DNA from: Acidobacteriaceae bacterium
GTDB taxonomy: Bacteria; Acidobacteriota; Terriglobia; Terriglobales; Acidobacteriaceae
Assembly (NCBI GenBank): GCA_003162255.1
Contig: PMMJ01000108.1
Coordinates: forward strand, 1-10,817
DNA: 10,817 bases
Direction: 5' to 3'
In this document: positions 1 to 6,510 of the stretch, piece by piece
Numbering within the stretch: the first letter of the stretch is position 1
How the letters are laid out: the number at the start of each line of letters is the position of its first letter
Translations under genes and position numbers: made by a program
Notes under the pieces: model-generated
Seen by the model: only the letters and a program-made list of their open reading frames with translations
Told to the model about the DNA's origin: nothing
Database searches by the model: none

Positions 1-20
1 TGAGGGACTTTTTCAACAGA

Positions 21-37
21 CACAGGCGATAGCGCTC
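21..37 (-). repeat. Left copy of 17-bp inverted repeat
   Basis: The bases CACAGGCGATAGCGCTC are the exact reverse complement of 4121-4137. The copy lies 88 bases upstream of the recombinase start codon. Identity does not extend beyond 17 bases on either side, and no flanking target-site duplication is visible. It could be a boundary or recognition site of the recombinase module, or one member of a dispersed intergenic repeat. The repeat is seen directly; its role is inference. Confidence 0.7.
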
Positions 38-110
38 AAAGCCCCTCCTAGACCCATTACCTAGTGCTTGCATTGCCCAGGCGGTCTGCTGTAGTTCCAA
101 TTCTGCGGCA

Positions 111-117
111 AGGGAGG
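111..117 (+). promoter_or_regulatory. Shine-Dalgarno site of the recombinase
   Basis: AGGGAGG lies 8 bases before the ATG at 126. This strong match at good spacing fixes the recombinase start. Confidence 0.75.
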
Positions 118-125
118 CCGTCGTC

Positions 126-1385
126 ATGGGCAAACCAAGAGTCAAGCCGAACTATCGTCGGCGAGTGCTCCGCCTGCCAGACCTGGATCATTGTAAAACG
201 GCAGTTCTCAACAGCCTCGGTTCGCCAGCTTCGCGCCGAGTCTACGAGTACGCCATCGACCAGTTCATCGCCTGGTACTGCTCCGAGCCTCGGCTGGCGT
301 TCAACCGCATCGTCGTCGTGCGCTATCGCATGTACCTGGAATCGCGGCATCTGGCGGCCAACACTATCAACCAGCATTTTGCAGCCGTGCGTCGCCTGGC
401 TCACGAAGCCGCCGACGCCGGGTTGCTGAGTCCTGAGTTGGCCGCAGGGATTAGCCGCGTCAAGGGAGTCAAGCAGCTCGGATTCCGGTCCGGGAATTGG
501 TTGAGCGCAGAGCAGAGTTCGGAAGTGCTCAGGCATGCGGGGGGAGATACTATGCGCGGCAAGCGCGATTATGCGATGTTGGCCATGCTGTTCGGTTGTG
601 GCTTTCGCAGGTCGGAACTGGTCGGTTTGGTATTGGATGACATTCAGATGCGCCAAGGACACTGGGCCGTGGTTGATCTGATTGGCAAAGGTGGCCACAT
701 TCGCACCGTGCCCATTCCGAACTGGGTGAAAGTCGCTCTCGATCAATGGACACGAGCCGCTGGGGTTGGTGAGGGCAAAATCTTTCGAGCGGTCGCCGGA
801 CGGGGAAAGGTGTGGGGCAGCGGCCTCTCGCAGAACGTTGTCTGGTACGTGGTCAGAAGCTGCTGCCAGAGAGCAGGCTTGGAGCACATTGCACCGCACG
901 ACCTGCGGCGGACCTGCGCGAAGCTGTGCCACGATCGCGGCGGTGAACTAGAGCAGATTCAGTTCTTGCTCGGGCATGCATCAGTGCAGACCACGGAACG
1001 CTATCTCGGCTGCAAACAAAATCTCAGGCATCCAGTGAACGACCTTTTCGACCTCAGAACGGATGGGCAGCAGCAGGCGAAACAGGTGAAATCTGTCCCG
1101 GCGGACGAGGCCAGCGAAGCTGTAGAAAAGGCATTCGGGCAAGGGGTAGAATGCGGCCACGGAGGATTGGAACATGACCAGCCCGTCTGCGGCTCAAGAC
1201 CGTTATCCCTACCAGAACAAACCGATTTGGTCGAGGTCAGAAAAGATCGTCGCCCGCAAAGCCTTCGACGCTGCCCTGGGGCGAGAACTCCACGAGGTGA
1301 TTCAGGAAACACAGAAGATGGCCAGCCACATCCAGCAGTCGTCGGACTTGTGGGACCTCGAACATTACCTCACCCAACGCCGTAA
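126..1385 (+). CDS. Tyrosine recombinase/integrase (C-terminus probably extended by a frameshift)
   Basis: Site-specific recombinase of the phage-integrase/XerCD fold, acting on DNA in the cytoplasm. An N-terminal SAM-like core-binding domain covers roughly residues 25-110, and the catalytic domain roughly 125-300. All six catalytic positions are visible: Arg161 (GFRRSEL), Lys188 (GKGG), His258 and Arg261 (HDLRR), His284 (LLGHAS) and nucleophile Tyr293 (ERYLG). The ATG at 126 follows an AGGGAGG site. The frame stays open to 1385 (419 aa), longer than the usual 300-350. The last ~80 residues look non-native and run through the next gene, which has its own ribosome binding site. Loss of one G in the run at 1143-1146 would bring TAG 1147-1149 into frame and end the protein near residue 340. 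It is the first gene of a co-directional three-gene module. The family is clear; the substrate sites are unknown. Confidence 0.93.
   Translation: MGKPRVKPNYRRRVLRLPDLDHCKTAVLNSLGSPASRRVYEYAIDQFIAWYCSEPRLAFNRIVVVRYRMYLESRHLAANTINQHFAAVRRLAHEAADAGLLSPELAAGISRVKGVKQLGFRSGNWLSAEQSSEVLRHAGGDTMRGKRDYAMLAMLFGCGFRRSELVGLVLDDIQMRQGHWAVVDLIGKGGHIRTVPIPNWVKVALDQWTRAAGVGEGKIFRAVAGRGKVWGSGLSQNVVWYVVRSCCQRAGLEHIAPHDLRRTCAKLCHDRGGELEQIQFLLGHASVQTTERYLGCKQNLRHPVNDLFDLRTDGQQQAKQVKSVPADEASEAVEKAFGQGVECGHGGLEHDQPVCGSRPLSLPEQTDLVEVRKDRRPQSLRRCPGARTPRGDSGNTEDGQPHPAVVGLVGPRTLPHPTP
1161..1165 (+). promoter_or_regulatory. Shine-Dalgarno site of the FRP-like gene
   Basis: GGAGG lies 8 bases before the ATG at 1174, inside the extended reading frame of the recombinase. 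It shows that translation starts here independently, and it argues that the recombinase frame across this stretch is not the original coding frame. Confidence 0.75.
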
Positions 1386-1554
1386 AGAGATCGATCGAAA
1401 ATACGACTTTCGCGGTTCGCGACTTACAGATGTGTTGGGGAGACTCTTGTACGAAAACCGACTCAGTGAAGAAGAGCTGCGCGGTTTAGGAGAGGACAAG
1501 CTGAAGTTGATCCGTTCCTTCGCCAAATTCCTGGCGGAGGACACGGCCGCTTGA
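1174..1554 (+). CDS. Small helical protein resembling fluorescence recovery protein (FRP)
   Basis: A 126-residue charged protein predicted to be almost wholly alpha-helical, with no signal peptide or membrane segment. The spacing of key residues matches my memory of cyanobacterial FRP and its non-cyanobacterial homologues: WSRSE near residue 19, then KAFDAALGREL, then DLWDLEHYLTQRRKEIDRKYD at 58-78, then DKLKLI near the end. FRP is a dimer that detaches the orange carotenoid protein (OCP) from phycobilisomes. Of the residues reported to matter in the Synechocystis protein, Trp50 and Arg60 have counterparts here (Trp60, Arg70), while Asp54 appears to be His64. No OCP or pigment gene is present, so any role here is unknown. 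GGAGG 8 bases upstream supports the start. The gene overlaps the extended recombinase frame by 212 bases and the next gene by 4, suggesting co-expression. That it is a gene is firm; the family call is tentative. Confidence 0.7.
   Translation: MTSPSAAQDRYPYQNKPIWSRSEKIVARKAFDAALGRELHEVIQETQKMASHIQQSSDLWDLEHYLTQRRKEIDRKYDFRGSRLTDVLGRLLYENRLSEEELRGLGEDKLKLIRSFAKFLAEDTAA
1533..1540 (+). promoter_or_regulatory. Shine-Dalgarno site of the pRiA4b ORF-3 gene
   Basis: GGCGGAGG ends 10 bases before the TTG at 1551, within the last codons of the preceding gene. It supports the rare TTG start and a TTGA stop-start overlap, which suggests translational coupling. Confidence 0.65.
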
Positions 1555-2108
1555 GACAGCCCGAACCCCGCGTGGAAGTGTATGCCATCAAAGTGACCCT
1601 CCTCGGTACAAGCCCGCCGGTCTGGAGGCGCATTCTAGTTCCGCGTGAGATTACGCTTCGCGATCTCCACCGGACCTTGCAGACTGTGATGGGATGGACC
1701 AATACCCACCTTCATCAATTTCTTTTGCCAAAGCAAAAGCGTGCTGATCTAACGCATGTAGTCGGCACCAAGGTGGCAAATGAGAACCGGACCGAGCTCG
1801 GGGAGTTGATCTGGACGGTGGGGGCGAGGTTGTTATACGAGTATGATTTCGGGGACGGCTGGCAGCACGAGCTTCTTCTTGAAGAAGTTCTGCTCGGAGA
1901 TGAATCGTTTCACCAGATTTGCGTTGCGGGAAAACGATCCTGTCCACCCGAAGACTGCGGCGGTTCGGAAGTTTTTGCTGAGCTTCTCACAGCCCTTCAG
2001 GACACTAAACACCCGCACGAGGAAGCCTGTGCGTGGCTCGGTGATTTTGATCCTGAATCCTTCTCCGCAGACGAAATCAACCGACGATTACGCCGCAGGA
2101 AACATTGA
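1551..2108 (+). CDS. Plasmid pRiA4b ORF-3 family protein
   Basis: A 185-residue soluble protein of the pRiA4b ORF-3 family (PRiA4_ORF3), which also includes the passenger protein labelled TnpR in IS1096. Family hallmarks are visible in order: a beta-strand start followed by PPVWRRI (22-28), LHRTLQTVMGW (39-49), HLHQF (53-57), YEYDFGDGWQH (96-106), CPPEDCGG (131-138) and the GDFDPESF tail (164-171). The length is typical, and no frameshift is seen. The biochemical function of the family is not established; members recur near mobile DNA and often carry annotation copied from IS1096. The TTG start overlaps the previous stop (TTGA at 1551-1554) behind a good ribosome binding site. An internal GTG at 1572 is a less supported alternative. 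Likely the last gene of the recombinase module. Confidence 0.9.
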   Translation: MRQPEPRVEVYAIKVTLLGTSPPVWRRILVPREITLRDLHRTLQTVMGWTNTHLHQFLLPKQKRADLTHVVGTKVANENRTELGELIWTVGARLLYEYDFGDGWQHELLLEEVLLGDESFHQICVAGKRSCPPEDCGGSEVFAELLTALQDTKHPHEEACAWLGDFDPESFSADEINRRLRRRKH

Positions 2109-2153
2109 CGCAGACAAAGCCCGGGCAAATCGGCTGCCGCAAATAAGGTCGAT

Positions 2154-2168
2154 GAGCGAAATCGCCTG
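2154..2168 (+). repeat. Internal near-copy of the inverted repeat
   Basis: GAGCGAAATCGCCTG differs from the core of 4121-4137 (GAGCGCTATCGCCTG) at two adjacent central positions only, so 13 of 15 bases agree. It lies 46 bases after the pRiA4b ORF-3 stop and 46 bases before the convergent esterase stop. It is inverted relative to 23-37 and direct relative to 4121-4135, so the recombinase module alone is also bounded by inverted copies. Confidence 0.5.
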
Positions 2169-2214
2169 GTTACATTAGTTGAGAAATCTCTGTTTGGATG
2201 CGGGCTCGATTTGG

Positions 2215-3864
2215 CTACGTCTGATGCAGGGCGGCCATGGCCAGCCGCTCTTCTTTGCCGGGATCATTCACCACCTTGCAGTCATTGTTGAATGTCATAG
2301 TGGCTCGCGTGTCGACGTCGTACGCTGGCCAGTGAGGCAGACCAGCATGATTGGGATTGCCACTGCGGGCAAACGCGACCCATGACCTGCTCACCCTATC
2401 AGCGAGCGGCTGCAGGTCGGGCCCGGTTCCGACCCACTCTGGGGCTTTGTCCACGTTGTCAAAAACGAAAGCTACGTCAACAACGTGCGCGGCTTTCAGC
2501 CTGCCGCCGAGTACTGGACTCGGCCACGCGAAGATGTACATGAATACAGAGGCGGCGTGCTGGGCGACCTTGCGTTCGGCCTCGGTGATTGAGTCTAGGC
2601 GCATCATGGAGTCGGTGGTCACCGCAAAATAGATGTCGCTCGGTGTAGCGTTCGGGCGGTTCCTTTTGTAGGTGCCGATCAACGCATCGAGCTTTGGGTC
2701 GTCGCTGAGTTCTAGGAACTTCTTCAATCGTTCCCGCATGTCAGCCTCGTTCAGAGAAAAAGACCGGGGATCAGCGGCGCCGACCAGGACCGTGGTTTCG
2801 CTGGCCATCGTGCCGATCAGCAGTGGCACGTCCGCCGTAATCGCTGGTGCATCGGGATCAAAGGGATTTCTGGGCAGCGAGCGGCCATCAACGACCGGAC
2901 CCCAACTGAAAACATCTGGCCCCATTGAGTGCAGAGCAGCGATGTATTGTTCCATGGGAATCCTTAAAAGATCATCGAGCCGGTCCGGCGTCACATGCAG
3001 TAGGTCCAGAAACTTCTTCGAAAGTGCCTCGGCTTCCTGCGCGGAACTCACGCGCAACTCGGGGCCACTCTCTACAATGGCTTTGTGAAAGAGTCCCTGA
3101 GCAGCAGGCATCGCCATCATCACACTGACTTTCCATCCTCCACCGGATTCGCCAAAGATGGTCACATTCCCGGGATCGCCGCCGAACTGGGCGATGTTGT
3201 CGCGCACCCACCGCAACGCCAGAATGATGTCGAGCATCCCCACGTTGCCCGAGTCGGCGTATCTCTCCCCGCCCTTTTTGCCCAGGTATAGATGGCCGAA
3301 CGCATTAATCCGGTGATTTACACCAACCACAACCACGTCATGCTTGGCTGAGAGATTGGTCCCGTCATACATAGGAACGCCATCAGAGCCAACCACGAAC
3401 GATCCTCCGTGCAGCCAGACCATCACAGGCCTTTTGCCTCCTGAGCGCAGAGTTGGCGTCCAGATGTTAAGCACGAGGCAGTCTTCGCTCATGGTTCCAG
3501 GACCGACAAACTGGAACAGCGGTGTGTACTCATCTGCGAGGCCCATGTCTAAAAGACCGTCGTACTGTGGCGCAGGTGGTCCGAGTTCGAGCGCGTCGCG
3601 AACGCCAGTCCACGGCTTTGCTGGCAGCGGCGGCTGGAATCGCCTCGCACCTTCTGTCGAAGCCCCATAATGAACGCCCTTGAAGGAATACACGCCATTG
3701 GCAAAAGCTCCTCGGAGCTTACCTAGACTTGTTTCCAGCACTGGTGATGCAGACGCGTTATCATCCGCCGGAAGTGGGCTGGGAGATCCCGAGCCTTGCG
3801 CCGAACTGGTTAGGGCCGCTCCGCAAGTCAGCAACGATAATTTCAGAAGTTCGCGACGATTCAT
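2215..3864 (-). CDS. Secreted type-B carboxylesterase (alpha/beta hydrolase)
   Basis: Serine esterase of the carboxylesterase/lipase type-B family, expected to hydrolyse carboxylic esters outside the cytoplasm. Numbered from the in-frame ATG at 3873 (552 aa): type-B signature EDCLVLNIWTP (130-140), oxyanion-hole HGGSF (155-159), nucleophile Ser243 in GESGGGW, likely acid Glu359 (MASETT) and likely base His463 (AAHVVDVAFVF). The full family length is present. The N-terminus, NRRELLK then a hydrophobic stretch, is a Tat-like signal peptide. I prefer the start at 3864 (Met4, 549 aa), because GAAGGA lies 8 bases before it; the ATG at 3873 overlaps that site. The gene converges on the recombinase module, and the 293-base gap from the upstream propeller gene argues for its own promoter. 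The usual GESAGG is GESGGG here, probably still active. The natural substrate cannot be deduced. Confidence 0.94.
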   Translation of the reverse strand: MNRRELLKLSLLTCGAALTSSAQGSGSPSPLPADDNASASPVLETSLGKLRGAFANGVYSFKGVHYGASTEGARRFQPPLPAKPWTGVRDALELGPPAPQYDGLLDMGLADEYTPLFQFVGPGTMSEDCLVLNIWTPTLRSGGKRPVMVWLHGGSFVVGSDGVPMYDGTNLSAKHDVVVVGVNHRINAFGHLYLGKKGGERYADSGNVGMLDIILALRWVRDNIAQFGGDPGNVTIFGESGGGWKVSVMMAMPAAQGLFHKAIVESGPELRVSSAQEAEALSKKFLDLLHVTPDRLDDLLRIPMEQYIAALHSMGPDVFSWGPVVDGRSLPRNPFDPDAPAITADVPLLIGTMASETTVLVGAADPRSFSLNEADMRERLKKFLELSDDPKLDALIGTYKRNRPNATPSDIYFAVTTDSMMRLDSITEAERKVAQHAASVFMYIFAWPSPVLGGRLKAAHVVDVAFVFDNVDKAPEWVGTGPDLQPLADRVSRSWVAFARSGNPNHAGLPHWPAYDVDTRATMTFNNDCKVVNDPGKEERLAMAALHQT

Positions 3865-4037
3865 AGAGGACATCCTTCACCAAGGCCAAGGACCTCTGGA
3901 AGGGATTTTCGGCTCGGCACTAAGCCATTTCAGTGATGTCGGTCACACCTCCGATTGCTCGGCGTCAGTTGGCGATAAATCGCAGTTACACTCAGCTGAC
4001 CCAGACGGGGGTCGGCCATTTCTCAATGAGTTTCACA

Positions 4038-4052
4038 TGGGCCTTCGGCCCA
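4038..4052. other. Short hairpin
   Basis: TGGGCC-TTC-GGCCCA forms a perfect six-base stem between the propeller and esterase genes, both read right to left. No T-tract follows on either strand, so it is not a standard intrinsic terminator. It could still be an RNA structure in the esterase leader. Confidence 0.3.
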
Positions 4053-4120
4053 CCCACAGGAATGAAAAACAGGCTGCTGAGGTTCACTGATTCTAAATGA
4101 GGTGCGCATGTCTTTCGACG

Positions 4121-4137
4121 GAGCGCTATCGCCTGTG
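4121..4137 (+). repeat. Right copy of 17-bp inverted repeat
   Basis: GAGCGCTATCGCCTGTG is the exact reverse complement of 21-37. It lies 20 bases past the stop of the propeller gene, on the upstream side of the esterase. Together the two copies enclose the recombinase module and the esterase, about 4.1 kb in all. No duplicated target bases flank the pair. Confidence 0.7.
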
Positions 4138-4157
4138 CCGATCACGGGGCGCGTCCC

Positions 4158-5912
4158 CTACGGTATGAGGCCGTAAACCTGAACTACCTTGTAGCCCGGT
4201 GCATAGACGCGCCCATTCGCTTCCATTGGCGTCAGAAACGGGTTGCCGTTGGCGGCGTTGGACCATGTACCGATCTGCGCTGTGAAGATAGGAGCGCCGA
4301 GATTCACTGCATCGTAGGCCTCGATGGCAAAAGGCTCGTTCGCGCGATTGATCAACCAGACCACCCCGGTATTGGCGACCGCGCTCTTGGAGGAGACGAT
4401 CGGCAGCGAACCGCCATAGCCGGCATTGGAAGTACCGCTGACGTGATGGGTAAGCGAAGGAGTGCTGCCGGCGGCAAGCGCCCAGGCCCGCAGCACATCG
4501 CCTCCTGTCTGGGTGAAGACGGTGGGGCCGGAGGGACCGTTGTAGAATGCCGGACCGCCCCACAGGCCGCCGCCGCCGCCGCTTTGCGCCTGCAGTGCGC
4601 CAGCATCGTTCTTCTTCAAGCCACCAAGACTGTTTTGGTTGAGCAGATACAGGATGCTGGATTTGCCCATGGCAACAGCGAGCGGCGGCGCGGTCTGGCC
4701 TTTTACGGCGGGCAGCAACATGACGCCGCCAGAGCCGAAATCCTCGTCGTTATTGTTCAAGTGTTTGTACGTGGAAGGGGTAAAGGACGTGGTCACACCG
4801 GTGAGGGCGGGCGGCAGCTTAAGCACGCTTTCGCCCCAGTCCTTCTTGCCTGGGATGAAATCGCCGTTCCCGGTGACGACAAAGACGTTACCGTTCGCAT
4901 CGATCGCCGGGGCGAAGCCGGTCATCCAGATGCTCGCCAGTTCGGTGCCGCCTTGCGTCTCGATGGTGTGGAAGGCGTTTTGCAACTTCAGACTCGTGCT
5001 ATAGCGCAGCAGCCAGCCGGTTATCGCACTGGAATTATTGTCACAGTGCGAACCGATGCCTAAGTAGAGGGAGCCCTTGTTATTGTAGGCGAGACTGGCG
5101 CGATTCCATTGGTTTTGGGGATCGAAGGCAACGGTTGACCCGGCGTTCAGTGTGGCCGAGGGGGCGACGATGCTGGGTGTGATGGCATCGGCCCCAGTGG
5201 CGAGGTTGAGGGCGTGCAGTTTCGTCATGAACTGCAACGGCGAGGGCTCGGTGGCCGCGACCACATAGAGTTTCGCGGCGTTGGCAGCGGTCCGGACGAT
5301 CACCGGGGTGCTGGAAATTCCATATTCCGGTTGCACGTCACCGCAGCCGACATCGTTGGTGGCTTGCGCCGTTCCCAGGTTGACCTGCCAGAGAATGGCG
5401 TATGTCTGCGCGTCGAAGGCATAGACGCTGTTGTGGCCCGTGGCGATGATCAGCACATCATGGGTGCTGCCGTCGGGCATGACGAAACCCGAGACCAGCA
5501 ACGGCTGGGCCAGCACGTTGCCATCCACATCTAAGGTCGCGATCAGACCGAATTTCGAGGAGGCGACGGTGGCGGGGGTCAGGTCCGTTTCGCTTTGGTT
5601 CCATCCGGTGCGCTGTAGGTTGTAGTGATAGGTTTTGACATCAATGGGCGTGCCGCTGTAGCTGCGCAGCAGACGCGTGGCGGGGTCGCCAATCAGCTTC
5701 GGTGCGGGCAGGCTACTGGGCAGCGGGGCATGTGGCGCGCGGTGCTTAGGGAGGGTTTCGGAAACGCTCACAGGATCGCCAGTCTGGGCCGGTACTGTGC
5801 CGGCCAGAGCCAGCGGCAGAGCCATGACGGCGGACAGTAGTAAGCGCATTGTGATCAAAGATCTGGTTATGCGTATTGTGATTCTCCGCCAGATTCCACG
5901 CAGGATTTCCAT
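4158..5912 (-). CDS. Exported PQQ-like beta-propeller repeat protein
   Basis: A protein of about 584 residues built of degenerate beta-propeller blades of the PQQ-binding-like (BamB/quinoprotein) type. Blade-like strands include SVYAFDAQT (about 162-170), LYVVAAT, LHALNLATGA (about 232-241), NVFVVTGNGD and RVYAPGYKVVQVYGLIP at the end. The N-terminus is basic, then MRLLLSAVMALPLALAG with a likely cleavage after VPA, so the protein is exported. Start choice is uncertain: ATG 5912 has AAGG 8 bases upstream; ATG 5849 gives a compact signal peptide but no clear ribosome binding site; GTG 5978 has neither and would make the repeat at 5933-5945 coding. I cannot see a clear PQQ-binding or dehydrogenase active site, so enzymatic activity is doubtful; a structural or binding role is as likely. 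Poly-Gly near the middle is a blade linker. It is divergent from the permease. Confidence 0.85.
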   Translation of the reverse strand: MEILRGIWRRITIRITRSLITMRLLLSAVMALPLALAGTVPAQTGDPVSVSETLPKHRAPHAPLPSSLPAPKLIGDPATRLLRSYSGTPIDVKTYHYNLQRTGWNQSETDLTPATVASSKFGLIATLDVDGNVLAQPLLVSGFVMPDGSTHDVLIIATGHNSVYAFDAQTYAILWQVNLGTAQATNDVGCGDVQPEYGISSTPVIVRTAANAAKLYVVAATEPSPLQFMTKLHALNLATGADAITPSIVAPSATLNAGSTVAFDPQNQWNRASLAYNNKGSLYLGIGSHCDNNSSAITGWLLRYSTSLKLQNAFHTIETQGGTELASIWMTGFAPAIDANGNVFVVTGNGDFIPGKKDWGESVLKLPPALTGVTTSFTPSTYKHLNNNDEDFGSGGVMLLPAVKGQTAPPLAVAMGKSSILYLLNQNSLGGLKKNDAGALQAQSGGGGGLWGGPAFYNGPSGPTVFTQTGGDVLRAWALAAGSTPSLTHHVSGTSNAGYGGSLPIVSSKSAVANTGVVWLINRANEPFAIEAYDAVNLGAPIFTAQIGTWSNAANGNPFLTPMEANGRVYAPGYKVVQVYGLIP

Positions 5913-5932
5913 AAATGTGACCTTGAACCAGC

Positions 5933-5945
5933 GAGCGATCGCCTG
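5933..5945 (+). repeat. Degenerate copy of the repeat core
   Basis: GAGCGATCGCCTG equals the repeat core GAGCG-NN-ATCGCCTG with the two central bases missing; TGCCGA follows after a short insert, as it does after the 4121 copy. It sits about 20 bases upstream of the preferred propeller start. The match is weaker than the others and could be chance. Confidence 0.3.
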
Positions 5946-6510
5946 GCTCTGTGCCGACTGGTTTTCATTTTGCCTCACGCTGCAATGAACACGGAGGGTT
6001 CACGATTTACCCCCCAACCTCGACCGCCTCTAAGCAGTGGATTATCGCATATTCCAAATCGACCCGACCGCGATGATTGGCGGTAAATCCCTGGTTCCGA
6101 CAGTTACGAACAACACCGGAACACTTTCTCTCGGAAGGTGTCTATTATCAGGGGAGTAGGGGAGATGCGACGAGCGATGCGACGCGAGCGCTGTGATTTC
6201 ATACGCGACGTTTCAGGCAATTGGCTCATCCCTGCCGGTTCACCTTGCGCCGCCAAAACCGTACAAGTCGGCCCGTGCGGCGAACAGAGGGCTGAGGGCC
6301 ATAGGCGCTGTGGAACTGCTCCCATGCGTACTCTACGGCGTTGTCCTGCTCTTTGCGTCACTGTCGGCCTTGGCTGATCCAATAGGAGTGCGGCTGTGAG
6401 TGTAATCGCGGCTTTAATACCTACGACGTACCGGGAAGTCTCGAAACAGTCGCTCAGGTGTAGACTGACCGCGTCCGGCGACTTGCAGATCAGAAACGAG
6501 AACCAAGCCT
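5946..6510. other. Divergent intergenic region
   Basis: This region separates the divergent propeller and permease genes and must hold the promoters of both, but no clear -35/-10 pair stands out. Short open frames exist on both strands around 6100-6400, including one on the + strand (GTG at 6193, to 6399) with a hydrophobic stretch near its end. None has a ribosome binding site or a recognisable family. No PadR-type regulator, often found next to ADOP permeases, is encoded here. Confidence 0.5.

Larger units (their letters stand above)
3865..4157. other. Intergenic region between esterase and propeller genes
   Basis: No convincing gene. It holds the esterase ribosome binding site (TCCTTC at 3873-3878 read in reverse), a hairpin at 4038-4052 and the right copy of the inverted repeat at 4121-4137. 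Positions 3987-4098 also read as a short open stretch on the + strand ending in TGA, with no start site behind it. This may be a decayed mobile fragment, but I could not identify it. Confidence 0.5.

Noticed and set aside
68..96. TTGCAT followed by a weak -10-like element upstream of the recombinase
   Set aside because: The -10 match is poor and such pairs are common by chance; not enough to call a promoter.
267..274. ATCGCCTG, the repeat half-core, inside the recombinase gene
   Set aside because: It encodes part of the FIAWY stretch and lacks the GAGCG half, so it is coding sequence by chance.
57..932. Long open frame on the - strand opposite the recombinase
   Set aside because: It is a shadow of the recombinase, whose frame carries all catalytic motifs and a strong ribosome binding site.
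6104..6399. Short open frames on both strands in the divergent intergenic region
   Set aside because: They overlap each other, have no ribosome binding sites and no recognisable domains.
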